Of a stretch of DNA of 46,653 bases, positions 25,114 through 33,361 are shown piece after piece (position 1 is the first letter of the stretch; every line of letters begins with the position of its first letter). This DNA comes from an uncultured Bacilli bacterium (GTDB lineage: Bacteria; Bacillota_I; Bacilli_A; RF39; UBA660). The notes below the pieces were generated by a model. That model had not been told where the DNA came from. It worked only from the letters and a program-made list of their open reading frames with translations, and did no database searches. Where the stretch lies: positions 1-46,653 of the forward strand of contig CAJTXV010000012.1 in assembly GCA_910584255.1 (NCBI GenBank), written 5' to 3'. Made by a program: the position numbers and the translations under genes.

Positions 25114-25995
25114 ATGAAGTATTTGATTGTTCCAAACGAGAATATTGATTTAGAAATCTACCAGGAAAATGGTGCAGATGCTTTTATTTTTGGGCTTAAA
25201 AACTATTCTGTAAATTGTCCTGAAATTTCTCTAGAAAAAATCATAGAATTTTCTAAAAAGTATTCTATCTTTGTTTCTTTAAATAAGAATATCCGAAATG
25301 AGGAGTTAAGTATCTTAGAAGAGATATTAGAACAGTTGTCAAATACTTCGATTTGTGGAATCTTATTCTATGATTTATCAATTCTTAGTATTGTTCAAAG
25401 AAGAAACTTGCATCTTTCTCTTGTGTGGCATCAAACACATATGGTAACCAATTATCAAACATGTAATTATTACTTAAATCAAGGTGTGGAATATGGAATT
25501 ACTGCAAACGAAATTACACTAGAAGAGATTTTAGAAATCAAGAAGCATACGAAAATGAAATTGATTCCTCAAATTCTCGGGTATCCTATCATGTCTCATT
25601 CGAGAAGAAAACTAGTTGAAAATTACTTTAAAGATATAGAAGAAATACCTAATAAAGAAGTTTATACATTGACCGAAAAATCAGACGATACATTTCTCAT
25701 CCGTGAAAATCATGCAGGTACTTCGATTTTATTTGGAAAACCAATGAATGGTACTAAAGTTTTATATAAATTACTAGAGGAAGGATTTGAATTTGCTATT
25801 TTAGATATGACTTTTTTAAATGATTCAAAGGGTCTGGAATTATTAAAACTTTATCAAGAAATTAGGAACACTTTTTCTAAGGATACTCCATTAGAAAGAG
25901 AAAAAAAGATTAATCAATCTATTTCTTTGATTGGGGATTTTACAAATTTCTTTTATAAAAAAACAATCTATAAAGTAAAACGGGGGTCAGTATGA
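25114..25995 (+). CDS. U32 peptidase-family protein, TrhP1-like
   Basis: 293 residues with a TIM-barrel-like start (YLIVPNENIDLEIYQENGAD) and VSLNKNIRNEELSILEEIL, typical of the shorter, cysteine-poor U32 partner. LIPQILGYPIMSHSRRKLVENY matches the family region. In Bacillus, YrrN and YrrO (TrhP1, TrhP2) take part in prephenate-dependent hydroxylation of tRNA U34, the step before TrmR. No Fe-S cysteine cluster is present, unlike the second U32 protein here. GGGGAGA precedes ATG. Its stop overlaps the next start (ATGA). Confidence 0.8.
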   Translation: MKYLIVPNENIDLEIYQENGADAFIFGLKNYSVNCPEISLEKIIEFSKKYSIFVSLNKNIRNEELSILEEILEQLSNTSICGILFYDLSILSIVQRRNLHLSLVWHQTHMVTNYQTCNYYLNQGVEYGITANEITLEEILEIKKHTKMKLIPQILGYPIMSHSRRKLVENYFKDIEEIPNKEVYTLTEKSDDTFLIRENHAGTSILFGKPMNGTKVLYKLLEEGFEFAILDMTFLNDSKGLELLKLYQEIRNTFSKDTPLEREKKINQSISLIGDFTNFFYKKTIYKVKRGSV

Positions 25996-26564
25996 AAAAA
26001 GAAACAATTTGGAATTTAAAATTAATTGGTACCAGTGTATTATTAAGTGGGTTATCTATTTTTCTGGTAAATAAATATGTGGACGATAATGAAAACAAGA
26101 TTGAAGTAATTACTGATTTATCTTATGATACAGAAAATCAAAAAATGATAGGTTCTCTTTCTTATAAAGAGGCAATGGATTGTTTAAAAATTGTGACTTT
26201 AGAAGATGATTTTGGAAATCAGTTTCAGGAATTAATGTATGTCTATGTAAAGGATACATTGGTTTCTCCTAGTAAGCGTTATGCTTTTCAATATCAAACA
26301 TCTTATATTCGCCTTAGTGATGGTTGGGAAATGATTTCTTTTGATTATGCTGGAAAAGAGGAACAAGAGAATAAAAATCCTATTCGTGTTTATGGCGAAT
26401 TTAGAGTTCTTGAAGAAGAAAATTTTATAGGTTATTTATTAGAAAACTTGGGGAGAAAAGAGACCTATGAGGTAGAAGATATTTTAGATGTCTATGAGAA
26501 AAATGAATCTTTAGATCAAGTAACAAGTCAGAAAGAAGTAAAAATTTATGAATCAAAAAATTGA
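25992..26564 (+). CDS. Membrane-anchored unknown between the U32 genes
   Basis: 190 residues. An N-terminal segment (about 10-27, LIGTSVLLSGLSIFLVNKY) is a probable TM anchor or uncleaved signal; the rest is an extracytoplasmic, beta-rich, acidic domain with no recognised family and few cysteines. It overlaps the upstream U32 gene by four bases and the downstream one by 17, so all three are translated together. A membrane protein in a tRNA-modification operon is unexpected; I do not recall it in the Bacillus arrangement. Confidence 0.8.
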   Translation: MKKETIWNLKLIGTSVLLSGLSIFLVNKYVDDNENKIEVITDLSYDTENQKMIGSLSYKEAMDCLKIVTLEDDFGNQFQELMYVYVKDTLVSPSKRYAFQYQTSYIRLSDGWEMISFDYAGKEEQENKNPIRVYGEFRVLEEENFIGYLLENLGRKETYEVEDILDVYEKNESLDQVTSQKEVKIYESKN

Positions 26565-27732
26565 ATTATTATCTCCTGCAGGAGACTTATCTCGTTTAAA
26601 AATTGCTCTTCTTTATGGTGCAGATGCAGTGTATATTGGGGGACGGGAGTATAGCCTAAGAGCAAATGCAACAAATTTTAGTATTGAAGAAATTAAAGAA
26701 GCATGTGATTTTGCCCATGCTTTAGGTAAAAAAGTATATATTACAGCGAACATTGTTTTTCATAATGAAGATTTAGAAGGGGTCTATGATTATTTAAAAT
26801 TGGTATATGAAGCAGGAATTGATGCTTTTATTGTCAGTGATCCATTTATTATTCAATACATTAAAAGTAATTTTAAAAATGTGGAAGTACATGTGAGTAC
26901 TCAAGCATCTACTACTAATTTAGAAAGTGTTCGTTTTTGGAAAAAAGAAGGGGTAGATCGAGTAGTTTTAGCCCGTGAGTTATCTATTTCAGAAATTTCA
27001 GAAATTATTTCTGCTACAGGTGTTGATATTGAGATTTTCATTCACGGGGCTATGTGTACTTTTTATAGTGGAAGATGCACATTATCTAACTATTTAACGA
27101 ATCGTGATTCCAATCGTGGGGGTTGTAGTCAAGTATGTCGTTTTGCTTTCGACATCGATAGTGAAAATGAAAAAAAATTTACGATGGCAACAAAGGATTT
27201 AAATATGGCAGACTATATTTCAAAGTTCATTGATATTGGTGTTCGTAGTTTAAAAATTGAGGGAAGGATGAGATCTCATTATTATTTAGCGACGGTTCTT
27301 TCTTCTTATCGTAAAATTATTGATTCTTATTATGAAGGAACTTTAACAACTGAAATTTTAGAAAGACAAAAGAAATTACTTGCACGGGTAGCGAATCGAG
27401 AAACCAGTACCCATTATTTTACACATGAGGCAGATCACACTGATCAATATTATACAGGTAGACAAGAATTATCTAATCAAGATTTTCTCGCACTTATCTT
27501 GTCATATGATTCAAAAACAGGTCTGGCAACTATCTCTGAGAGAAATTACTTTGAACCTGGTACTGAAGTTGAAATTTTTACTCCAAGTGGGAATACTCTT
27601 GTCTTTACAATCGATAAAATTTATAATGAGGCTATGGAAGAATTAGAAAAAGCCTGTCATCCTGAGGAAATATTAAAAATATATGTTCCAGATGCAGTGG
27701 AAGAGAATTCAATGATGCGAATCAAAGTATAG
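26548..27732 (+). CDS. U32 peptidase-family tRNA hydroxylation protein, TrhP2-like
   Basis: 394 residues. The start IELLSPAGDLSRLKIALLYG and GADAVYIGGREYSLRANATNF is the classic U32 N-terminus. The Cys cluster GAMCTFYSGRC ... GGCSQVCRF gives four cysteines, the probable Fe-S ligands, followed by KDLNMADYI and SLKIEGRMRS. A C-terminal beta-barrel domain (about 320-394) completes the fold. By homology with Bacillus TrhP2 (YrrO) and E. coli TrhP it hydroxylates U34 of tRNAs using prephenate. The start lies inside the preceding gene. Confidence 0.9.
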   Translation: MNQKIELLSPAGDLSRLKIALLYGADAVYIGGREYSLRANATNFSIEEIKEACDFAHALGKKVYITANIVFHNEDLEGVYDYLKLVYEAGIDAFIVSDPFIIQYIKSNFKNVEVHVSTQASTTNLESVRFWKKEGVDRVVLARELSISEISEIISATGVDIEIFIHGAMCTFYSGRCTLSNYLTNRDSNRGGCSQVCRFAFDIDSENEKKFTMATKDLNMADYISKFIDIGVRSLKIEGRMRSHYYLATVLSSYRKIIDSYYEGTLTTEILERQKKLLARVANRETSTHYFTHEADHTDQYYTGRQELSNQDFLALILSYDSKTGLATISERNYFEPGTEVEIFTPSGNTLVFTIDKIYNEAMEELEKACHPEEILKIYVPDAVEENSMMRIKV

Positions 27733-27754
27733 GCTAGAAATAACCTATTTTTTC
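27729..27754 (+). terminator. Weak terminator after the U32 operon
   Basis: ATAGG (27729-27733) and CCTAT (27744-27748), 10-base loop, T-run. Short stem, overlapping the stop codon. Confidence 0.5.
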
Positions 27755-27770
27755 TTAAGCTCTAATAGAA

Positions 27771-27820
27771 TGCAACCAAAACTATACAAAAAACAACCGT
27801 AAATTGGTAGAGATGCAACC
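27771..27820 (+). repeat. Three phased CAACC repeats, candidate operator
   Basis: CAACC occurs at 27773-27777, 27794-27798 and 27816-27820, spaced 21 and 22 bp (about two helical turns). The first and last are ATGCAACC or TGCAACC. They lie just upstream of the XRE regulator gene (ATG 27856), so they may be its own operator. No convincing -35 box is visible; TATGAT at 27831-27836 could be the -10. Confidence 0.4.
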
Positions 27821-27855
27821 GAGTTTATTATATGATATTGGTCGAGGTGAAAGAA

Positions 27856-29502
27856 ATGAAATTTAGTGAAAAATTACAAATGCTTAGAAAAGAAAATAAA
27901 ATGTCTCAAGAGCAACTCGCAGATCAGTTGGAAGTATCAAGACAGGCAGTATCGAAATGGGAGTCTGGACAAACGTATCCAGAAATGGATAAACTAATTT
28001 CAATTTGTAAATTATTTAAATGCAGTTTGGATGATTTAACGAATGATGAAATTACAGAAATTAAAAGAGATGAAAAAGAGAAGGTAACCATTAGTAAATT
28101 TATAGATGAAATCTTAGATACAATTTCACGAAGTGCGTCTATTTTTCGGAAGTTATCGCTTTCTCAAAAATTAAAATATATATTTGGATTATTCGTTTTA
28201 ATTCTTGTACTTCTTTTGATTCGTATTCCAGTTGATTATATTTATGACTTAGGGGCAAACATCTTTGAGAGTTTTCGTCCGAATATTCGAAATGTTCTTT
28301 GTTCTATTTGGAATTTTATATTATCCATATCTTATCTAATTTTTTCTGTAATATGTTTTTATTATCTTTATAAGGTTCTCTTCTTAGAAAGATGGGAGAA
28401 TATATCCATTCAAAATTTTAAGGACGAGAAGAGTTCTTTCAGAAAACAAGAAACAGAATTAAAAATGGAGAATATAGGTGTAAGAGAAAAGGAACTCTTA
28501 AAATCATCTGCTCATTCTGAGGTGAAAACTTCTGTCATTTTAAAAGTATTAAATACTTTAGCATCATGTTCTATTAAAGTATGTAGTGCTTTAATTTTGT
28601 TTCCTTTCCTATTTGTTTTCTTCTTTATCGTGGTGGCCATTATTTTAACTCTTTACTTTATATTTCAAGGTGCCTTTTTTCTAGGAGTACTTTGTTTACT
28701 CATTGGTGGATTTGTTTTATGTTATTTAGTGATTCAGATTTTATTTTCTATCATTACGAGTCGTAAACAGTCTGTCAAACAAATTGGTATTTTATTCTTA
28801 GTATCTTTAACTACCCTAGGGATTGGTACTGGAATTTCCGTAGTCGAATTTTCTACTTTTACTTATCATAGTGGGATTCCAGATACTAATGTTTATAAAA
28901 AGAGCTTTGTAGAAGAAGAATTTGATATGACAGAGAATTTTTCCTTTGATATTATAGGTGCTTACGATGATATAGAATATGTAACTGATGAAGATTTAGA
29001 AAGTGAAGTAAGGGTTCAAGTTGAATATTATCAGAACTTTAATCAAGTGAGTTTTTCCTATCAGGATCATTTATCAAGTGAAAATAGTCATGATCATCTG
29101 TATATTTTAACTGATACTAAAACGCACATTTTTAATCCTTGGATGAGAGAGGCTATTTTTGATTCTTTAAAGGAAAAACAGTTTTATAATTATGGTAGGT
29201 TAGAAAGAATTAATGTTGTTGTTTTTGCTTCTCAAGAAAATATCGATAAAATGAAGGAAAATTATAAAAAAATGATGGAAGAAAATAAAAATCAATTTCA
29301 TCAAGAAGAAATTAGTCGTTATCAGGATATGATCGATGAATATCGTATTAGTGTAGAAGAATACCAAGCATTAATTTCTGAAAAAGATGATGAAATTGGT
29401 GGATTACAAAATAAAATTGAAACTTTAGAGGTGGAACTAGAGGAAATGAAAACTAAAATTTCTGAATATAGAGATCAAATTTCTTCTATTATTACAGAGT
29501 AA
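27856..29502 (+). CDS. Membrane-bound XRE-family regulator with external coiled coil
   Basis: 548 residues from ATG 27856, with GAGGTGA five bases before it. An N-terminal Cro/CI-type HTH (about 1-65: LQMLRKENKMSQEQLADQL, SRQAVSKWESGQTYPEMDKL) is followed by a helical linker, about five TM segments (100-340), an extracytoplasmic beta-rich domain (350-460) and a C-terminal coiled coil (about 465-545) rich in Glu, Lys and Gln. The plan suggests a one-component sensor that reads an envelope signal and binds DNA, but the signal is unknown. Single-gene unit between two terminators. Confidence 0.85.
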   Translation: MKFSEKLQMLRKENKMSQEQLADQLEVSRQAVSKWESGQTYPEMDKLISICKLFKCSLDDLTNDEITEIKRDEKEKVTISKFIDEILDTISRSASIFRKLSLSQKLKYIFGLFVLILVLLLIRIPVDYIYDLGANIFESFRPNIRNVLCSIWNFILSISYLIFSVICFYYLYKVLFLERWENISIQNFKDEKSSFRKQETELKMENIGVREKELLKSSAHSEVKTSVILKVLNTLASCSIKVCSALILFPFLFVFFFIVVAIILTLYFIFQGAFFLGVLCLLIGGFVLCYLVIQILFSIITSRKQSVKQIGILFLVSLTTLGIGTGISVVEFSTFTYHSGIPDTNVYKKSFVEEEFDMTENFSFDIIGAYDDIEYVTDEDLESEVRVQVEYYQNFNQVSFSYQDHLSSENSHDHLYILTDTKTHIFNPWMREAIFDSLKEKQFYNYGRLERINVVVFASQENIDKMKENYKKMMEENKNQFHQEEISRYQDMIDEYRISVEEYQALISEKDDEIGGLQNKIETLEVELEEMKTKISEYRDQISSIITE

Positions 29503-29504
29503 AA

Positions 29505-29541
29505 AATAAAAATATGTGGCTTTATTTCACATATTTTTATT
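29505..29541 (+). terminator. Strong bidirectional terminator
   Basis: AATAAAAATATGTG (29505-29518) and CACATATTTTTATT (29528-29541) form a perfect 14-bp stem with a 9-base loop. It ends both the XRE gene and the minus-strand activase operon, overlapping the latter's stop. Confidence 0.85.
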
Positions 29542-30484
29542 TTCGAATCATTCCATTTTCACAACGATTTCCCCAAGAATCAATTAATTCTTTATTTTTT
29601 CTTACACATATAATTTCACAATGATTTGGACAACGTTTACATTCGATGCCTTTTGTTTCAAAGTCTTCTTCGGTAATATTAAAATTAAATGGTTTCATGG
29701 ATGGCCTTCTAGAAGAGAGAATGGCAACTCCTAATGCTCCCATTAAGTGTCCGTTGGTGTCGACTTTTACTTCGGCTTTTGTTTCTTCTTCAAATGCTTT
29801 TTTGACACCAATATTTTTACTAACTCCTCCTTGAAAAATAATTGGTTCTTCGATCTTTTTACCTTTTCCAACATTGTTTAAGTAATTCGAAACGACACTT
29901 TTACAAAGACCTGCGATAATATCTTCTTTCGAATATCCAATTTGCATTTTATGTACCAAGTCACTTTCTGCGAACACAGTACAACGTGCTGCAATTTTAG
30001 CAGGATGTTTTGAGGTTAAAGCAATCCTACCAAAATCTTCTACTTTTACCCCCAAACGTTCTGCTTGACTTGAAAGAAAAGAACCTGTTCCAGCAGCACA
30101 GAGGGTATTCATTGCATAGTCTGTGACAATTCCGTTTTCTAAAAGGATAATTTTAGAATCCTGTCCACCAATTTCAAAAATAGTTCTTGCATCTGGATGA
30201 ATCGATAATGTTCCTACTGCATGGGCAGTAATTTCATTCTTGATTACATTTGCTCCTAGCATACTACCGATTAATTTTCTGGCAGAACCTGTAGTTCCAA
30301 CGCCTACAATCTCTAACTTTTTATTGTTTATTTGTTTTTCTATTTCTGATAGAAGTTTCTTAACTGCTTCTATCGGATTTCCTTTCGTCCAAAGGTATGC
30401 ACTGGCTATCATATTTTGTTTTTCATCAATCACAACTCCTTTTGTAGAAATAGAACCGATATCGATTCCTAAATATCCTTTCAT
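29537..30484 (-). CDS. CoA-dehydratase activase (BadF/BadG/HgdC-type ATPase)
   Basis: 315 residues, ASKHA fold. GIDIGSISTKGVV is the phosphate-1 loop; FEIGGQDSK and AAGTGSFLSSQAERLG are the family's ATP/iron-sulfur region, and ARCTVFAESD carries a cysteine used in HgdC to bridge the dimer's 4Fe-4S cluster. A C-terminal extension (about 275-315) has CKRCPNHCEIIC and a last WGNRCENG, a second possible metal site absent from plain HgdC. Such activases use ATP to push a low-potential electron into a partner dehydratase. Its ATG overlaps the stop of the preceding gene (ATGA). Confidence 0.9.
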   Translation of the reverse strand: MKGYLGIDIGSISTKGVVIDEKQNMIASAYLWTKGNPIEAVKKLLSEIEKQINNKKLEIVGVGTTGSARKLIGSMLGANVIKNEITAHAVGTLSIHPDARTIFEIGGQDSKIILLENGIVTDYAMNTLCAAGTGSFLSSQAERLGVKVEDFGRIALTSKHPAKIAARCTVFAESDLVHKMQIGYSKEDIIAGLCKSVVSNYLNNVGKGKKIEEPIIFQGGVSKNIGVKKAFEEETKAEVKVDTNGHLMGALGVAILSSRRPSMKPFNFNITEEDFETKGIECKRCPNHCEIICVRKNKELIDSWGNRCENGMIRK

Positions 30485-31551
30485 AAATGATTCTTCCTTT
30501 CTTGTAACATATCGTAAAATGCTTCTAATCTTGTTTTAATTCCCGTATCACTCGTTTCACTGTCAAAAGAGAAAAAAAGTACAGGCATTTTATAATCATT
30601 ACATACCTTCCTAATAATTGGAATCGCACCAATTTCTGGAGTACAACCAAACGGCTTAATATGAATGACGCCATCATATCCTTCATCGATTAAATACTTG
30701 GTTCTATAGACATTATCCATGCCATCTGCACCAATTTTGTAAGCACAATATTCAGGAATTTTTTTAAGCATCTTCTTTGTTTCTCTTTTCTTTTCATAGA
30801 GTAAGTAACTAACATTTGTAAATCGCTTGACCTCAATTTTCATTTTCGCAAGTTCTTTTTCAATAAAATAACTAGAATAAGGTTCCATTGAAGTGTATAA
30901 TTCTCCAATGATACCAACTCTCATACAATCTTTTGGTTTTTCAATTTTTAAATCTAGAAATTCTTTCCTATATTTTTTATAAGTCTTAAATAAAGAAGTA
31001 TAACCTTTACAGGATTCAAACTCTTTTAGCATCTTCTTTTTTAATTTCTCAAAACTGCCACTTTCTACTTCGAAGCCAATTCTAGAACGAATGAGTTCAT
31101 CTTGATTGTCCATTAGACGAATCATAAAAATTGTAAGTAGAGAGTAATAAGCAAATTTAAAAAAAGAAACTTTTGAATTTAACTTTTTAAACGTACGATA
31201 GATTTCTTTCACTGTGAAATGGTCTCCATTAATCAAAGATAAAAATTGAAAATTGTAACCTAAATCTTTTAGAATCTTTTCTTGAACCTCTGCATAATAC
31301 CCATATCTACAACCCCCTCCTGCCTGTATGATAATGGTTGCCCCATTTTCCAAAGACTCAATAAAGTTTCCTAAATTATATTTAAATGGAATACAGACAA
31401 ATTCTGGTGAAAACTTTGTTCCAAGTTCGATTGTTTTTTTTGTGATGGGTGGGGATTCAGTGACTGTATGATTGGTTAATTTTCTTAATAAGAACCGGAT
31501 GGGGACGTAGTAATCTCCTAAATGAGGAAAACTAATTATTTCTGGTTTCAC
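30481..31551 (-). CDS. 2-hydroxyacyl-CoA dehydratase-like (HgdB-type) protein
   Basis: 356 residues from GTG 31551; GGAG lies eight bases before it, whereas the earlier GTG 31560 would overlap that site. The sequence opens KPEIISFPHLGDYYVPI. It has the HgdB-type block QAGGGCRYGYYAEVQEKIL with a cysteine placed to bind a 4Fe-4S cluster, and later VGIIGELYTS and HIKPFGCTPEIGAIP. It matches the C-terminal part of the giant 'activase-related' proteins of Bacillota. The substrate is unknown, and a CoA ester is only assumed from the family. Middle gene of the operon. Confidence 0.8.
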   Translation of the reverse strand: MKPEIISFPHLGDYYVPIRFLLRKLTNHTVTESPPITKKTIELGTKFSPEFVCIPFKYNLGNFIESLENGATIIIQAGGGCRYGYYAEVQEKILKDLGYNFQFLSLINGDHFTVKEIYRTFKKLNSKVSFFKFAYYSLLTIFMIRLMDNQDELIRSRIGFEVESGSFEKLKKKMLKEFESCKGYTSLFKTYKKYRKEFLDLKIEKPKDCMRVGIIGELYTSMEPYSSYFIEKELAKMKIEVKRFTNVSYLLYEKKRETKKMLKKIPEYCAYKIGADGMDNVYRTKYLIDEGYDGVIHIKPFGCTPEIGAIPIIRKVCNDYKMPVLFFSFDSETSDTGIKTRLEAFYDMLQERKNHL

Positions 31552-32464
31552 TAATTGCACTCCTTTCTTTTAAGATGTCTATAAAACTTTCAATTCTAGT
31601 CGCAAGTCCTGCTTCTCCAGTTGCTTCATCGATAATTAATTGAATGATTGGTTTTTTACGAACATTTCTTAAAATCATTTCATTGGTGAGTGAATCTGGT
31701 CCACATGGAAATGTTGTAATTAGGATAATTCCATCTACACTTTCTTGATAATGAGTAATGGCTCCTAGAATTTCTTTATTATACGTCCAGTAATTTCGTT
31801 TACTGATTTTTTTTGCTTCTTGGTCTAGATATTTTCCATGATATAAGTCACTGTAAACAATATCTACTTGATCTTCTTCTAATAATTTTTGAATTACTTT
31901 TCCAATAAAATCATCGTGTAAATTATAAGGATGTCCTGCAAGTAATACTTTGACTTTTTTTGAGTTTGCAAGGTCTACTTGTTGCTTACTAATTCTTCTT
32001 TCTACCATCATTGTTTCCATTTTTTTCGCTTGGTGATAGGCCTTTACAACTTCACGATATCGAAAACCTAAATCAAGTCCCATTGTAATAAATGCATAAA
32101 ATTCATCTTCTTTTTTATCTACATCAATATTATAATGAACGATTCGTTTTTTAAATGTATTTCTTACTAAATCATATAAGGCATTAAAGTTTGTACACAT
32201 TTTTTCATTATGCTTTAAGCAAGCAATTCTAGGAACTAAGATATAATCACATTTATCTAATAAATAATGAACATGTCCCATATAAATTTTTAAAGATAAG
32301 CATGCTTCATCCTCTGTAAATCGTTTTCCGTTTTCTAAAATCTCTAAGTTGGTATTTGGACTAATTATGATATCGAGCCCTAAATTTTCGAAGAAATTGA
32401 CCCATAATTCTCCATATCTATAGAATAGTAATGCTTTTGGTATACCAATCTTTACTTTTTCCAT
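31532..32464 (-). CDS. DUF2229-type acyl-CoA dehydratase-related protein
   Basis: 310 residues from ATG 32464 (AAAGGA eight bases before); the longer ORF start at 32551 has no site. It begins KVKIGIPKALLFYRYGELW, the DUF2229 hallmark. Cysteines lie in DEACLSLKIYMGH, RIACLKHNEKMC and TFPCGPDSLTNE, and IDEATGEAGLATRIESF closes the domain. First gene of a three-gene minus-strand operon with the HgdB-like and activase genes; in many Bacillota the three parts are fused in one ~1400-residue protein. It overlaps the next gene. A TATACT -10 box lies at 32486-32491 on the minus strand. Confidence 0.8.
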   Translation of the reverse strand: MEKVKIGIPKALLFYRYGELWVNFFENLGLDIIISPNTNLEILENGKRFTEDEACLSLKIYMGHVHYLLDKCDYILVPRIACLKHNEKMCTNFNALYDLVRNTFKKRIVHYNIDVDKKEDEFYAFITMGLDLGFRYREVVKAYHQAKKMETMMVERRISKQQVDLANSKKVKVLLAGHPYNLHDDFIGKVIQKLLEEDQVDIVYSDLYHGKYLDQEAKKISKRNYWTYNKEILGAITHYQESVDGIILITTFPCGPDSLTNEMILRNVRKKPIIQLIIDEATGEAGLATRIESFIDILKERSAISETRNN

Positions 32465-32538
32465 CAGGACCATCCTTTCTAACTCAGTATATTCACTTGT
32501 TTTTCTATCTAGTAGAAACAAATCTAGACAACTTAGGA

Positions 32539-32576
32539 TAAGATTTGACAAAAATACTTAAGATTTGATAAAAAAT
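32539..32576 (+). repeat. 20-bp direct repeat between divergent genes
   Basis: TAAGATTTGACAAAAATACT is followed at exactly 20 bp by TAAGATTTGATAAAAAATAA: the first 16 positions differ at one base. It lies between the divergent dehydratase-like operon and ylmH, upstream of both -10 boxes, a position suited to a regulator. Confidence 0.6.
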
Positions 32577-32586
32577 AAGTTATAAT
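32558..32586 (+). promoter_or_regulatory. Promoter of ylmH
   Basis: Perfect -10 TATAAT (32581-32586) with a weak -35 TTAAGA (32558-32563) at 17 bp; the -35 overlaps the second copy of the direct repeat. Confidence 0.55.
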
Positions 32587-32600
32587 GATAGGGGGAAGAT

Positions 32601-33350
32601 ATGAAGAAAAGGGAAATGAGAATATGGGATGGTTATAAGAAATGTGAAAAAATATTAATTGCGAGTATTTTAGAAAAGTCTGTTCAATTCGAACGTACTG
32701 GTAAAACTCAATCTAGTAATTTTTTAAATCCTTATGAGTTTTCTTTGGTTGAGAAAGAACTAGAAAATCGTCATATTAAATATCAGGTAGTGAAATTAAA
32801 TCCAATGTGTGAAGAAAGGGTTATTGTGTTTGGGAATCATTCTTCTGTAGTTACAGTTTATCGAGGAAGTTTTCAAGAGGAAATCAAGCATTCAGATATT
32901 TTAGGAGCACTATTTTCTATTGGTTATGAACATGGACTCATTGGAGATATTTTTGTAGAAGATGGGTACTTTTATTTGACAAACTTAACTAGAATGAATG
33001 CTTTTTTAGAAGAACATCTGTACAAAATTAAAAATCAAATCATTTCTTTAGAGAAAGTTGAGTCTATTGATTTAAAGAAAAATCATTATCATGTTTTCTA
33101 TATCACAATTAGTAGTTATCGTATCGATCACATAGTAAGTATTCTTTCTAAAAAGAGTAGGGCAATAAGTCTTGAATTATTAAGACGAGGAGATGTTCTT
33201 TTTAATTATCATGAGGTGAGTCGAAGGGATATAGAATTGAGGGAGAATGATGTACTTTCTATTCGACATGTTGGAAAATTTCGAATTATGCAAGAAGCTA
33301 CACAAACAAAAAAAGGAAAACGAGTCGTAGAAGTTTGGAAATATCTTTAG
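32601..33350 (+). CDS. ylmH: YlmH/RqcP2-family S4 RNA-binding protein
   Basis: 249 residues. The YlmH domain contains SSNFLNPYEFSLVEKEL and GNHSSVVTVYRGS, then GALFSIGYEHGLIGDI; the C-terminal S4 domain is ISLELLRRGDVLFNYHE and ELRENDVLSIRHVGKFRI. YlmH proteins bind the ribosome and act in ribosome-associated quality control (RqcP2). It usually sits in the ylm-divIVA division cluster; here it heads a separate run of genes. GGGGGAAG precedes ATG. Confidence 0.88.
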   Translation: MKKREMRIWDGYKKCEKILIASILEKSVQFERTGKTQSSNFLNPYEFSLVEKELENRHIKYQVVKLNPMCEERVIVFGNHSSVVTVYRGSFQEEIKHSDILGALFSIGYEHGLIGDIFVEDGYFYLTNLTRMNAFLEEHLYKIKNQIISLEKVESIDLKKNHYHVFYITISSYRIDHIVSILSKKSRAISLELLRRGDVLFNYHEVSRRDIELRENDVLSIRHVGKFRIMQEATQTKKGKRVVEVWKYL

Positions 33351-33361
33351 GAGGTGTCATA

